NCBI GenBank assembly: GCA_008711295.1
Contig: VUYV01000073.1
Location: 248,001 to 312,000 of the forward strand
Length of the DNA stretch: 64,000 nucleotides
Reading direction: 5' to 3'
Source of the DNA: Anarhynchus alexandrinus
Lineage: Eukaryota; Chordata; Aves; Charadriiformes; Charadriidae
The notes under the pieces are model-generated. The model was not told the origin of the DNA. It saw nothing but the letters and a program-made list of their open reading frames with translations, and did no database searches. Position numbers and translations under genes: made by a program. This document shows positions 24,501 through 37,340 of this stretch, in pieces. Every line of letters starts with the position of its first letter. Position 1 is the stretch's first letter.

Positions 24501-27500
24501 TTTTTCACATTCCTCTAATAATCCATTTTTAAAATATTTCTAAAACTTGAACAAGTTCCCTAGCTATTTTCTTGTAGCAAAAGTTGCTGCTATTTTATAG
24601 TAGCAGTAAAATATCTCCCTTTTCCACTATACCATTTATAACTTTCTATCAGATTATTTACAAACTCAAATACTTTAAAGCAGAGAATAATCTCTTAAGA
24701 GCATCAAAAATCTAACCTAAACCCATTTTTTTATTATAAAAATGTATGGAGAAATGTGTTCCAATCACAACAAAATAAAGTGAACATTGATTTATCAATA
24801 GATGTTTCTTATTTATGCATATTATACTTATTATTTTGATTTTGTTACTAAGGTTACATTCCTACAAAGATTTTCACAGTGGCCATCTGTACTTCATGTG
24901 AAATTCCAGAGATTTAATTGGTTTTGAGTGTGCTGAAGAACCGTTATTACTATTTTTATCAATAGTAGAAATAGACTGACTGTGCTTTAGAACGTACCTT
25001 TTTATAGACAAAAAAGAACGCGTACTCAATTTCCATAACTTCCAACCAAAGGAGGAATTAATCGGGTCATATTCATACTCCTTTTCTTTTCATGACTCAA
25101 AAAATCTCCCTGAAAAATCAAAGGTTTTCCTTTCCTGAGCCCCCGTGATGCCACGGTACAAAGGAGAGCAGGCAGCCAGCGGGGAAGCAGACCTCGCCAC
25201 CCCCGGGGCTTTGCACAGCAGAGTGCTGAGACCTGGTGGTACCTCTTACACTGCCTGCAAAAGCTTCATTCACTGCGGATAAGGAAGGCATTGTTTTTAC
25301 TACTGGACATGGATAAAAGAGTGTTTACCTGAAAGCATAGATTTCAAAGAGGAAGCAAATTTACAGTAGATAAAATAACCAAATACATTCCTAAACTTGT
25401 CTTTAGCAATAAGAATATTCTGCACCAGCTTTAGTTTCTTGGTTAGTTTCTACTTCTCCCCTTATTAAGATGCAATTTCATTGTTGAAGAGGCTGGCTCC
25501 ACATCTGACAATGCTACCAACTCTTTCTTGTCTCCAGGCATCACCCTGCTGCTCCATCAGTTTTGCTGGCACAAGCATTTGTACAGCCATACCGTAAACA
25601 AGATCACAAGTGCTGCCTAGCAGTCTTCGTTGGCAGTCAAATAAGATATTTTCTGACAGAAATGCAAATCTTGTCTTCTGACAAGCAAGAAGAGGGATTC
25701 TTATATGATATACTATTTTTGAAGCACATTCATTGATTCAACAAAATCCTTCAACACGATCATGTGCTTATAAATGTTCACATTCTCAGTAAAAAATTTA
25801 AACATCAGCTAAGTATTGTCCCATTTGTTTCAGCTGACATGTCACATACACCTGAAATTAGATGAGTGTTGAAGTTCACTTAAATTATGTCTCATTTTCT
25901 GAAGTTTCCTTATGATGCAACATCAACATGAAATATATACTTTGATTAGAGAACTTAACTGTGACTCTGAGTATTCCACTCTTTGAATCTGATCCAGAAT
26001 ACTAAACCACCGTTAGCTACAAATCTTTTGAACATTTAGCTGTTCACAAAAGACAGAGGAAAATTATATTGTTATAGTGATCTTCTTTGAAATCATTTTG
26101 TCACCACAGTATTCTGCATATTCTGATAGTCTAGTTTTTGTGAGCTATATTAGAGTTACAGTAGCTCTGGGAGTTTTCTTGATGAATTCTCAATGGTCGG
26201 TTCCATTAAGCAAAGATTGGTTTGCTTGACTGGAAATGAACCAACAATGTGTTCAATGTGTTTTATACATATTCTTGGTCGGAAATACGTTATTATTATA
26301 ATGTGTCATTTGTATTTCCACTATTTTGAAAGAGCAGATCAGTTATCTAGTCTGCATACTGAATAATTCAAAGAAGTGTTCTCTATTAAATATTTAATCT
26401 ATTCAAAATTATACAGTCCCAATATATATCAGTTAAATGCATACATTTATGGAAGCCCACTTTTATTAAACCAAATTAAATATTGAATCAAATTTAATAA
26501 TTAAACTAAATTACTTAGTGGATCAATTTAACACATAACTTCAATTTATGCCATCATACTCAAATAAAGAGGAATAAATATTGAATGGGTTAAAAGTAAC
26601 CATACTTATCTGCTGCTAGAAACATTTCTTCTAAACTCAAGAATTAAGAGGTGTGTGCATGTGAATATGCACAGACATATACTTTTTTCTTCTGTTGATC
26701 TTTAACTAGAAAAGAGAAAATGTCTGCCACTATATATGTTACTACAGGCAAAAAAGAGGGTAAAAAGAAAATGTAGTGTATATACACTTGGGTTTTAGAA
26801 ACCCATACATGTATTATCTAAACTTAATTTAGCAACAAATGACTTAGGAGTGCCCTTTTTCAAGCCCCTCTTCCATTTCTTATTTCCAGCCCGAGCTATG
26901 CATCATTTAACATAAACCAAAACATTATTGATGATATTCATCAATTATTTCTTTGGATTTGGTTAAAGGCAGCAGAGAAAATGTTACATATTTACTATCA
27001 CAGATGTTAGGAGTCTATGTGCACCTGAACATCATTTAGCAAAAATGGACTCAGAAGATGTGATGTGCTGTAGGCTATTTCAGCTAGACCCAGAAAAAGT
27101 ATTGATTTGAACTGAGCACCCAAAAGCCTAGTTGTTTGTGTGGATGACACTACCTTCATATAAAACTAACTCTTCATCTCCTTTATGAAATATCTCTTTC
27201 TAGTCCATTTCGCATTGTAGTTCAGCAAGGAACTTATTATTTACCTGCAGTGACAATTACACATGTATGACAAGTATAGGAATCTAATAGTCTCACTCAC
27301 TCACAGATACACAGGATCATTCAAAAACAGAGATGGACAACCACACAGGATTGATCCAGATCCTCAGTATATAGACTTTGATACATAAAGACAAACTGGC
27401 TTGTTGTAAGTCATCATTTAGCCAACCTTGTAAAATATGTTATTCTGTCTAAATATATCCTACATAAAAATGACAACTAGGAATAAACAGCATCGTGGGG

Positions 27501-27938
27501 AAGAAAGATGGATAAAATTGAGTTAAAATTGAACTATCTGAACAACAGGAGCATCAAAAAAATCAATATTGGTATCATACCTTTGCAGCAAATAAGTAGG
27601 AGAGACCAGAATGAATAAAATAGAACTTTCTTGCTTCAATCAGCAACTGGTAAAACAAAGTAATATATGGAAATCAATGCAGAAAGAAAAGATTGGTTTT
27701 GGCATCACTAAGTTTAATGACCAAACAGAATAAAATTCTCCAAAGACAGGAAGTTCTTACAAATATTTTCATGATCCAGATTCTTGTGAGAGCAATGCAC
27801 AGAGAAGTCCTGTGTGTACCATATTTCCTGAAGCTGACATTTTGCAGCTTTTCTGTGGCAAGAAAATCAGAGAGAGAAGTGCTTGAGAGAAGACCTGTAG
27901 CCTAACAATTGACCATATTTCTTTATAATGTGTGATAA
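21599..27938. other. Long unique non-coding stretch
   Basis: About 6.3 kb without a recognisable gene or transposon. It contains a TG microsatellite (22935), an A-run with a purine-rich tail (about 22118-22150), possible conserved non-coding sequence (about 22530-22880) and a GC-rich patch (about 25139-25260). From about 23800 to 25080 and 25700 to 27700 the DNA is particularly AT-rich. Confidence 0.55.
22935..22968. repeat. TG microsatellite
   Basis: (TG)8 followed by CA, then (TG)4, CATGCA and CACGCA. It is almost entirely alternating pyrimidine-purine. Confidence 0.9.
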
Positions 27939-28058
27939 TCATAGAATCATAGAATGGTTTAGGTTGGAAAGGACCTTGAAGATCATTGAGTTCCAACCCC
28001 CCTGCCATAGGTAGGGACACCTCCCACGAGACCAGGTTGTCCAAGGCCACGTCCAGCT
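27939..28058 (-). mobile_element. CR1 LINE 3' tail, antisense
   Basis: The plus strand begins TCATAGAATCATAGAATGG, then TTTAGGTTGGAAAGGACCTT, GAAGATCATTGAGTTCCAAC, CCCCCTGCCATAGG, AGGGACACCTCCCACGAGAC and CAGGTTGTCCAAGGCCACGT. This is the typical avian CR1 3' UTR reversed, truncated to about 120 bp, and close to the usual pattern, so probably fairly young. The 93-codon minus-strand frame through it is CR1-derived and not a gene. Confidence 0.95.
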
Positions 28059-30110
28059 GTTTGGTTTAGCTTTGTAGTAAGAAAAGAAAGACAGTTAGCA
28101 ATTTGGCAACTGTGACATTCTCTGATGCTTTAAGTCTGACTACATTTTTGGAAAGCGAAAAGGCAATTTTATTAATTGGGAGTGTGTATTCTGAAAAAAA
28201 ATATCAGAAAACAAAATTGTTTCAATTATTAATTATTGTTTGTCATAATTCAAGAAATTTACTAGTCCTCTTTGTTCCCTCTGATCTTTTTTGTTTCATT
28301 AGACAGATTAAATTAGAGAAATTAAGAAATTTACTTAAATTAATTTAAGAAATTTAACTTGAATTAAGAAATGAGGAAATACTTCCTTAGTCTCAGTGCA
28401 TGCCCTATCTGCACCTCAGCTGCACACTAGGGTGATACAGGACTCTTCAACTCAGAGTCCGTCCAAATTAAAATGGAGTGAGCAGCTCACTAGCGACTCT
28501 GTAAGGGATATTTAGCTGCTGGAAGAGGGCCCAGGGGATAAAACAGCATACTCTGGGAAGTGAAAAAGCAACTGTGCACAGCAACTTTTTTAAAAGTATA
28601 TAACACAACTTCTTTCAACTTCTTCATTTTCTGAATGTAACGTATCAGAAGCACACATCTGCAGGCTTCAGCAAATATTTGCATTTAATATCTGAAGTCC
28701 ATAAGTGAAACCAAATCAGCAGAATTCAAGACTGTGGTACCCTCAGTGCATCTTCATCTCTCTCTCCTCTTAAGCTGTACAAACCAGGAGGAAGGGGCAA
28801 CCATCATCATTATTTTTTTGTAGATAAAGTTACAATACAGTAAGGTCTATATTGGTATTTTTCACTTTGGATTTTGAAAACAAACATCAACTTTCTCTAC
28901 TTATTTATTTTGCAACAGGACAAGAAACTTAAGCGCTTTTTGGACTGGCAAGCTGGTTTTTTTCATACTTTCACATACTGATAATATAAATAAGTGACTT
29001 GTTCACCTAAGTCACAGTCTAGTGAGATTTTGAACAGTTTTTGTGTGGTCCGTGTGCCTCCATCTCACATAACCCTGAACTCTTGAAGAGTACAAGCTGA
29101 GAAAGGGCAGGATTTCTTTTTCTGCACGTAACTTGCAGCTATTCAAAGAGCTTCACATCTGCATTTTTAAATATATCTTAAAATTAAATACTGTTTGAAA
29201 GTAGCAGTATTTTGACAGATTCTTCACATTTGAAAATTAGAACAAGTACAAATGCTAAGAGCCATAAGATACAGCAGTAGCCCTTAAAATGCCAGTTCCT
29301 CACTTCCTTTCTCTTTACATTCAGCCACAGCAACACTTTGATTTCAAAGAGTACAAAATTTGACATGTTGTTACATCATTTCAGCTTTGCTCAGAGGTAG
29401 GATGATGCTAGGACTCTGACTCCTTTGAATCCCTTCCCTGCCTTGGGAACCTCTTCTCCTGCTCTAGAGTCTAAGGTGGCATAGAAAGAATATTATGGGA
29501 GGATTTAAGCATCTCATCTTGCGTAGCCTCATCTCAGTAGTTTACTCAAATACGAGTAGATTCAGATCCTTTTAAATACATTTGCAGTCTTTCAGTGGAA
29601 TGAATGCGAGAGTGGGAAAAGAAAATACTATAATATAAAATTGTATTTCAATATATTATGTTTTCACTGTAATAGAAAGATAAAAATGTGGAAATATTAA
29701 AACAACCAAAAACTAACTCCCCTTCCAAACCCCTAAATTTCCCAGTATTGTCTAACTTGAGGAGAATTGTGTCATCCAGCAAGAACCTGAGGTGTAAAAA
29801 TATGTGTTAGTGGGATCCTGCAGACCTGTGCTAGCTGCGGAACTCACAGAACTACATCATTGTGAGTGCAGGTGCTAAGCTTCATTAGAAGAAGTCCTTT
29901 TTATTTCCTCTGTGGCATCCTCTCCTCTTTCCTCTAAAGCCAGCACTTTCTCACTTCCCTTGTCTAGATGGCTGTACAGCTCGGGTGTTCAAGACAAGTA
30001 GGGAATTACAGCATTTAATTTTGAAAAAGCAATTGGGAGGATGATTATCAAAGGTTATCTGGGAAAGGAAACATTGTGAAATAGATTTCTGCCAACTCCT
30101 AGGCTTGTGT
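28059..30110. other. Unique AT-rich non-coding sequence
   Basis: No gene or dispersed repeat recognised. A 29-bp imperfect inverted repeat at 28327-28355 lies within a patch where TTAAGAAATTTA-like words recur. Confidence 0.55.
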
Positions 30111-30114
30111 GCAG

Positions 30115-30257
30115 GTGCACGGGGACGTGAATAGCTCCCTCATGCAGACCTCAGCGCTGTTCCGAGCCGTCGCCAATTCCTTCTGTCTCCGAGACTTCTT
30201 GAGTGCGTGAGACGCCTAAGAGGCTGGCTGGAAGGAAGGTAACAAGAACGGCTCCGT
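30115..30257. other. Isolated CpG-dense, exon-like patch
   Basis: About eleven CpG dinucleotides fall within 30120-30257, while the surrounding kilobases have almost none. On the plus strand, a plausible acceptor (…TGTGTGCAG, ending 30114) opens a frame of about 31 codons closing with TGA at 30208-30210. A plausible donor (AAG|GTAACA, GT at 30239-30240) would end a 124-bp exon. The opposite strand also has a short open frame. No protein family is recognised. It could be an alternative first or internal exon, a non-coding RNA exon, a small CpG-rich regulatory element, or chance. Confidence 0.35.
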
Positions 30258-33200
30258 CTTTTATCTTTGCATCTGCCACATTGCTGAGGAGAGAACTATA
30301 CTCCACTTAGTTGAAGAGAGATGAGCTAATCTACCAATATATTCTTTTTATCTTTTTGGATGGCTACGAGTACATGACTCACATTTGACTATTTTAATGC
30401 AGACAGCAGTCAGATACTGGCAAACTTTACTCAGGCTGGTATTCTTTTCTTCACTTCTCCAGGTTTAAGCCAAGTCTAGAAGTCAGATTTAGAGCCTGAT
30501 TAAGGCACCTACCTACAGGTTAAGACAACTATTCACTGTAGTGCAAATTGTCTTAGCTCACAATATAGTCAGTGGAGATGAAGTCAGTGCAGAAAGTAGA
30601 GATAAGAAAACAATTCTGCACATCCTAAACTGAAATTAAATACTTCCCCTATGATGGGACTTCGCTGCCTAAATATAAGTTTCGAGTGTCACTTTAGATG
30701 CTGTGAGTTCCCCAACCTACATACATCCAGCTTCCAACTGCCACTCTTTTGAGTGTGAGACGTTGTGTTACAGTGGACATTCATTGGTCCTTGGTCACAT
30801 CCACCAGACTGAGCAGGTGTACTGGGTGAAATTGTGCATCTGAAATGCTACTAGACATTTGTAATTAGACAGTTCGTGTCTGGTCAGCTGAATCACTCCC
30901 TAAGTTTCATATATTGTAGGTACTAAATCTCTGTAGGTTTTAATTGGAATTTTAGAGCCATGACCTTATTTTAGCTGAATACCGTAATTCAGTATCATTT
31001 GAGAAGCCCTAGAACATCTAAAACACATGTAAAGGTCTGGAGAGGTGACAAAGACCTGTGGAAGATCTGCTCTTTTCAGGCCAGGTAGAAAGTCTCAAAT
31101 GTTTAAAAGGACAATAGATGCCTACATGCAGACAACCAAATCAAGTTCTCGTTCATGTGTACACATCTGCATACTGACTCCTCAGTTCAGATGCCTTAGG
31201 GTGCAGTTGACTGGCTGGATTCATTGAATAAAAAGACTTTCAGTTTGAAGATCACATTATCTAACTTTCAAAGTCTAGTCCATATCTTGTGTCACAACTT
31301 GTGTCCTAAAATCTGCATGAGTTTAAATAGCATTTTGCCATTTATGATATCCAAATGTCTCTTCATTACAAAGAAATTCTGTTGATCCAACTTCACTACC
31401 ATTCATTCTTATTAGACAAAATCGGTTCCTCTGGAGACATGCCAGAAAGGAGGCATTTCTGATTGTGTGTTTCTTGCCTCAGCTGAAGAGTAGTGCTTAG
31501 TTTGTTGGTTTACTTTGCTGTCCTACTGTAAGACCACAATGCAATCTTCAGCCAAGTGAAGAAGGAGGTTTTGAAAAATCATCACTGTCCTCATAAACAG
31601 CTGCTGATTGTTCATCTTCCTGAAAATATTACCTCTTTCACAGGCTTACTAGACAAATCTTCCCTAAATAACATTGCAAGGTGATCAACTTATCTAAGAA
31701 ATTGAAACCTAATGAATTACATTTTTCCTGTAATTATCTTTTTGTATTGAGCTTATGATAGGAAGGAGGAAATACATCTCTCAAAGTTCAAACTGCAAAT
31801 TATATTTGTGCTGTTACATACCTAGAGAGAGGATGCTTATTGTACTTATACTTTTAAAACCTTAAAACCTACAATATTTGAGTTGACAATTTAAATTTGA
31901 TATTCCAGCCAAGTGAGAGAAATTTTTGCAGTACTAAAAGCCCACAAACTGTGGTATTATGCCTGTGACCCACAGAGGCACCATCATCAGATTTGGCTTC
32001 ACTAAACTTTTTTGACATGTGTGGGAAAACAAATTAAATCATGACATATAATGCATATATTTGCAACGGAATGAAGTTTATTATTTCATTAGCAGGTGAT
32101 TTGAAGCGTTATTTCATAAAACTAGTCAAATTACCGAGGAGAAAGTAATCCAAGAGTCTCTTAAAAAAACTGCTTCTCAGACAAGAAGCAAAGGAAGGTT
32201 GTGAAATACATCTAAGGGACACACATCCCAAACAGCTCTTGGGAAATACCTCCAAAGACAATCTACTCCCATGTTGATTTTTTCTTGCAAAAAACATCTG
32301 TTGAGGAGGGGAGTCTGTGAAGAGGGGGGCAGATAGGAGTGATGTTTTGGGGTGTCTGTGTTTGTCTACAGCCAACACAGGATAAGAAGTTCTCATGTGC
32401 AAGTGCATGTGGAGATTCCTGTCTCCCTGGGAGATGTGCTGCCATGGCTGAGGGTCAGACAGGGCTCATGCTGCTGTGCCCTGCTGCCAGCAAGACCAGA
32501 CACATGCTCTGGGTCCCCAGGAGCTGCTCTGTGGCAACACCACCCACAACGCCTTCCCTGTGATGCTTTCCCCAGAATTAAAATGGAGGAAAAAACACCT
32601 CAGTCAGTCTGGTCAAACTTAAATTACAGATCCTTCCAAGGATCAGACAGGCTCCCAGGTTCTCCTTGTTCTCTCCAGATAATTATTTGTTGTGTCTCCC
32701 TGATTTTCATTTTCCTGCACTCTCAGAGTAATAATCAGATATTCTCACTGGAGACAGGTGTTAGCTAGCTACTCATTTAATTTTCACAAGATTGGTTGCT
32801 GTTCTCTCTTTCTCTGCTGTGCTATCGTACATAAAGGGAAGGAGGAAAAGGAGAGTTAAACCTACAGTTCTCAGTCTGGAGGAGGGGGCCATACCCTGAT
32901 GCCCTCTCAAGAAAATAGTCTGAGAACAAGTAATCCTAGAAAATAAAGACACTGTCATCCAACCTCCATGCAATTCACAGAGAGGTCCCCAGGTTGCTAC
33001 TGGAGTGATGAGGCCAGGTATAAGGGTCAATCTTAGTCCCACCTTTAAACTGGTATACTGATATGTCTTAGTCACACATTATCAGATTGGGCCCCTTGAC
33101 AAATGTAGAAGTAGCGTTTTTTAATAAAAAAATCAGACCGAAATTGAGCTGCCAGTAACTACATTTAAAGCAATATTGAGTACTATATAATATTTAGTCT

Positions 33201-35224
33201 TTAAAACATTTGTCCAGGGAACTGAAGACATAGCTTACATCCCCTCCCCAGCTTCAGAAGTTCAGATGCACAGCTTTTTGTCATGAAAAACTGAAATGCG
33301 CTTCACAGAGAAAGACCTGAAAATTTCTATTTTAGTTTAGCATGGAGTATTCAAGTTTCATCATACAGAATCTTAAATTACAAAAAGAAATAAAATGGTT
33401 CTTCATGTAGAGGGTAATGCAGAGACCTATGTGTTCTGTGGGCAACAGAGGCTTTTTCATACACCTCCATTTGTAAATGTTACTTTAATGCTTTTGTCTC
33501 CAAGATGGGCATTTATCTTGTTTAACTTTAGCCTTCTAAAAATTGTCTACTCTGTGTACTCAATCAGAGGGGCTGGCATTTTCAAAGAATAATTAATCTG
33601 CTTAATGATTCTGTAGGTGCCTGTTTCTTCCTTTTGACTACTTTGTTCAACACCTTGCTTAGGCTGCCTGTGCAGGCGTGGGATTCAGTGGCTTAAACAA
33701 AGGTCATGCCACTTGTGACTCCTAAAGTATTGCAGAAATTTGCACACAGCTGAAAGATATGACACAAGATGTAAGAGATATTGACGAGTGGGGGAAGTCA
33801 GGTGGCACACTCCACCTGACACTACATGTCCAGCTGGGTGACTTCTAACATTGGTGTTTCTAACATTTCCAAATGTATGCTTCATATGAGGAGTAGTGTT
33901 CATTCTGTGGTGACATTGTTTAGTTACGTAAAGTAAAAATCCATTTATTTTATTTTCTATGAATGACTATTGTACTAGAAGAGCTTCTGCGACATAAGAT
34001 CTGCTACTGAACCTCAACTGGCAATTTAGAGATAACTAATAATTCTACAAGTCTCAAATGTGATACTGAATATGGAACTGCTTTCCTTCAATGTGATCAC
34101 TTCAGCCTCTTATCCGTGCTGACTATTCATACTCTGACCTTTAGCCATGTGCTTTACTTTTCCTTTTAATAAGGAACTGAGGAATCCATCTACCTGTTGT
34201 TGGATTTGTTGCCCATCAATTCTGAGCAGTAAATTTCATTTCCTGCCCACTAAACATTCAAATTATAAGATGTGTCACATATTTCTTTAAAACTAAGGTA
34301 TATTTATTCAAGATATCTTTTACAAGCTCAGTCAATAAAATTGCAGTCTGTACCATATCTATAGTTTGCAACGTAGCAAGAAAACATCCTCCCAAAGATA
34401 TGTAGCATAATAAAAAGTACAAAGCAATAAACATATAAAAACTCTAAAAAAAATAGTGAAATATTAGTGTGATGTTAAGTAACAGCTAATAGTAAGTAAA
34501 ACAAAAAATGGCCGTAGTAATTGAAATCACATTTTTAAAGGTCAAAGTTTTCTATGAGATTAATGCATAGTCATATCCTTCAGTCTTTCCTCATCTCAGG
34601 ACAACTCATAAACTCCAGTTGGGATTACACCTTAATCAAGACTAAACAATACTGCCCTAATATTTGAGAATTATCACAGACAAATCCTGTAGACATAATT
34701 GGTCTTCATAAGGCAGGAGGATGGGCATTCAGACTCCTTATCAGAACTGTTTTTCTACAGTTCTCTGAATTCAGGTATTAAAAAGACTAGGTTTTGCCAA
34801 TTAACTGGAAATACAGTGATTTCCAATATCCTGATATGAATCTACTGTTAGGCAGGACTTTTTCTAAGGGAGAGTCAAGAGTCTGCACACATTCATTTCC
34901 CAGTAGACAGTGGGTTTGCACAAGAGATATGATGAGCTGTGGCAAAATAAAGATATCTTTAGTCTTATACAAAACTAGAAACTGGGAGTGTGTCAGTCTT
35001 TTGTTGGGTATGCATTTCAGACATCCTCATCACATTTATATGAGCTAGAAATGAGATACTAAAGATGAGGTTCTTTAGCTTATTTTTTCTTTTATTCTAA
35101 GCTTCCTCATTTTAAGGTGCCTCTTACAAATAGTGAATTTTGAGTATATCTTTAAGAAGAAAGCTAACAAAATGTGCAATTTTATACCCCAAATTGATTT
35201 TTGATGGCAAATTTAAAGAATATG
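30258..35224. other. Unique non-coding sequence
   Basis: No gene or dispersed repeat recognised in about 5 kb. The longest gap-free open frame in the window (32352-32768, 138 codons, plus) falls here in a slightly GC-richer patch; it overlaps a 74-codon frame in another phase and shows no recognisable domain, so it is not called as a gene. Confidence 0.5.
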
Positions 35225-35239
35225 TATATATATATATAT
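35225..35239. repeat. TA microsatellite
   Basis: A perfect TA dinucleotide run of 15 bases. Confidence 0.9.
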
Positions 35240-37206
35240 TCCTTTTCAACAGCAGAGATCACCAGTGAGACATTAAAGATTATTATGTGGATGACTTTGC
35301 CATGAGATGCTCCTGCAATAAAGCAAATTTAAGAGGAATAAGGCTGGTTTAGAATCCAATTGAGATGCTTTAGAAATGTGCCCTCCACAAGAATCATCAG
35401 GCCTCAGGTAATGCAGGCCCCCGAATGTATCAGGATCCCTTTTGTAAACACATTGTTAGCATGTTCAGCATACTCGTGAATTTACAACCAATTAAGTCTA
35501 GCTGTAGACCCTGTGCTTGTTCTCAGCAGTAGACTTAACAGGGAATGCAATGCATTAGAAAGGGAAAAGAATAAATCCCCTTTCCCCTGGCTGGTGAAGC
35601 TGCACCAGGAGACTGGGCAGTAGCGCGGGCATGGCTGGAGGATCAGGAAGCAGAGAAATGAATGTTCTGATTTACCAAAATGTTCCTTTAACCTCCAGTA
35701 CCAAGTTCAACACCTTGCAGAAGGGGGAGGAGGAACAGCATTTAACTTGCCAAAAGCTCACCTTTTAAGCTGGACGTGCCTATGCTAGGTGACTGAATTA
35801 GTTGCCCACAGCTTCAAATCTTTCTCTGTACTTCAGGTATTTGGGTCACCTTGGATCTCTCCTGTACATACTTATGGTAACAACCGTAAAATCTCACACA
35901 GAAAGAAACAACATCTTTACATTTCCACCCATTATTCTTCATTCACATCTGTCATCCTCAGCTCTTAGCCTTTAGGATATTACTATCCATCTCTGCACTT
36001 CTTAAGACCTCTTTTTGGGTGATGAATTAAGCTCCCTGACCGGAGGGGTATAGTTTCATGTTGCTGCTTAAAATAAAGATTGTCTTGATGAGGTATAGTT
36101 TGTCTCAGAGACAGAAAGAAACCAGGGTTCAATTTCACAGAGGGGGACCATGACAATGGGAATATTTTTGGGGAAGGTGAAAGTGTGTGGCTTTCAGCTT
36201 TTCCAATCCATGCCACTAGTTATTACTGCTGGGTTGGTTAACCAGGTCATAAAACAAAACGTCCTTGTCTGTGACAGGCAGGCAAGGTAAAAGTTTTTGT
36301 TTCTTGATCCTTGACAATTACACAAAGGTTTGGTTACTTAAACAACAAGATAAAACCTCAGGAAACACCTTTGATTTCTTTTTTCTTTAATTGTCTCAAA
36401 AATCCCCGTAATAGTTTTTACATTTGAATCAAGTTTCTTATCAGACATATGGTCATAACAGAGAAATCATTTTAGTCAATAGAGCCCTAAGCTAAGCCCC
36501 AAATAGTATGATCATTTGTAAATCATTGTCACTTGAATGTTTTCTCAATATGGCTTAATTATAATTCAACACAATGTTAAGCTTCTGGGAAAAGACCTCC
36601 ATTAAAAGGTACTTCCTGGGAAAAGCGGGAAGTTGAGTGCTCTCAGCTAGCATTGCACTTTATTATTCATGTATAATTCTTCTGCACCACTGAACATCTG
36701 CTAATAAATTTGATTCAAGCTTCCATGATAGCTTTTGCCCTCATCATTCAATCTCTGCATGAGCTTTGTGTCTGATGAGAATTGATGTTATTTACTTATT
36801 GCTGAGAATTCTTATCCTGTTAACAATTTAGCCCACAAAGTCATCAGGTAAATTAAAGATGTTTATGAAGAACCCCTTCCCTAATTTAAAAATAAAATAA
36901 TAACCTTGATTTAGAAGGGAATTTCTGTAGATTCCCTGAAAGCTACCTGACAGATGGTCACCTTGGCCGTATGCTGCAGTAGTACAACCAAATATTTATT
37001 AAGAGTTTCTGATGCAGAAGGTGATCAAGAGCATCAGAAGCTATTACTTGGAACTTCAACTTTTGTCAATCTTCTTTTCCTTTGTGCCTCCACATTTACA
37101 GATAAGCTTAAATCCAGATCAAATATAAAAGTTCTTTTGAACAACTGCAGATCTGTCGTATTGATTTGGTGTATGACTTTGTTCCATGTGATATAGTTAT
37201 TTTCCA
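35240..37206. other. Unique non-coding sequence, possible conserved element
   Basis: No gene or dispersed repeat recognised. About 36480-36900 is CpG-poor with many TAAT/ATTA core motifs and resembles a conserved non-coding element in texture. Confidence 0.5.
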
Positions 37207-37340
37207 CGTGGTTAGACCACAGAATTGAGGGTTCAGGTTTCCTATGTCCATTCTGAGATCTCCCACTGAATCACTGTCTGGCCTTTACAAAGTCACTAAG
37301 ATCAAGCTTATCAAACATGCTTACCAATGTTTCTATTTAA
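37207..37340 (+). mobile_element. MIR / CORE-SINE fragment
   Basis: The order of motifs follows a tRNA-derived MIR: GTGGTTAGACCACAGAATTG (tRNA-like 5' region), GGGTTCAGGTTTCC, CTGAGATCTCCCACTGAATC, ACTGTCTGGCCTTTACAAAG (where MIR has 'TGTGTGACCTTGGGCAAG') and TCACTAAGATC. The 3' part (CTTACCAATGTTTCTATTTA) loosely matches the 'CTCAGTTTCCCCATCTGTAAA' end. It is heavily diverged, as expected for an element that was active before birds and mammals split. Family identification is from recalled consensus wording. Confidence 0.7.

Noticed and set aside
26336..26375. GATCAGTTATCTAGTCTGCA resembles the antisense end of old CR1 copies
   Set aside because: Only about 15 bases agree and neighbouring blocks do not; too weak to call.
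32352..32768. Longest gap-free open frame, 138 codons, plus strand
   Set aside because: Overlaps another open frame in a second phase, has low-complexity Cys/Ser-rich stretches and no recognisable domain. One or two frames this long are expected by chance in 64 kb of this composition.
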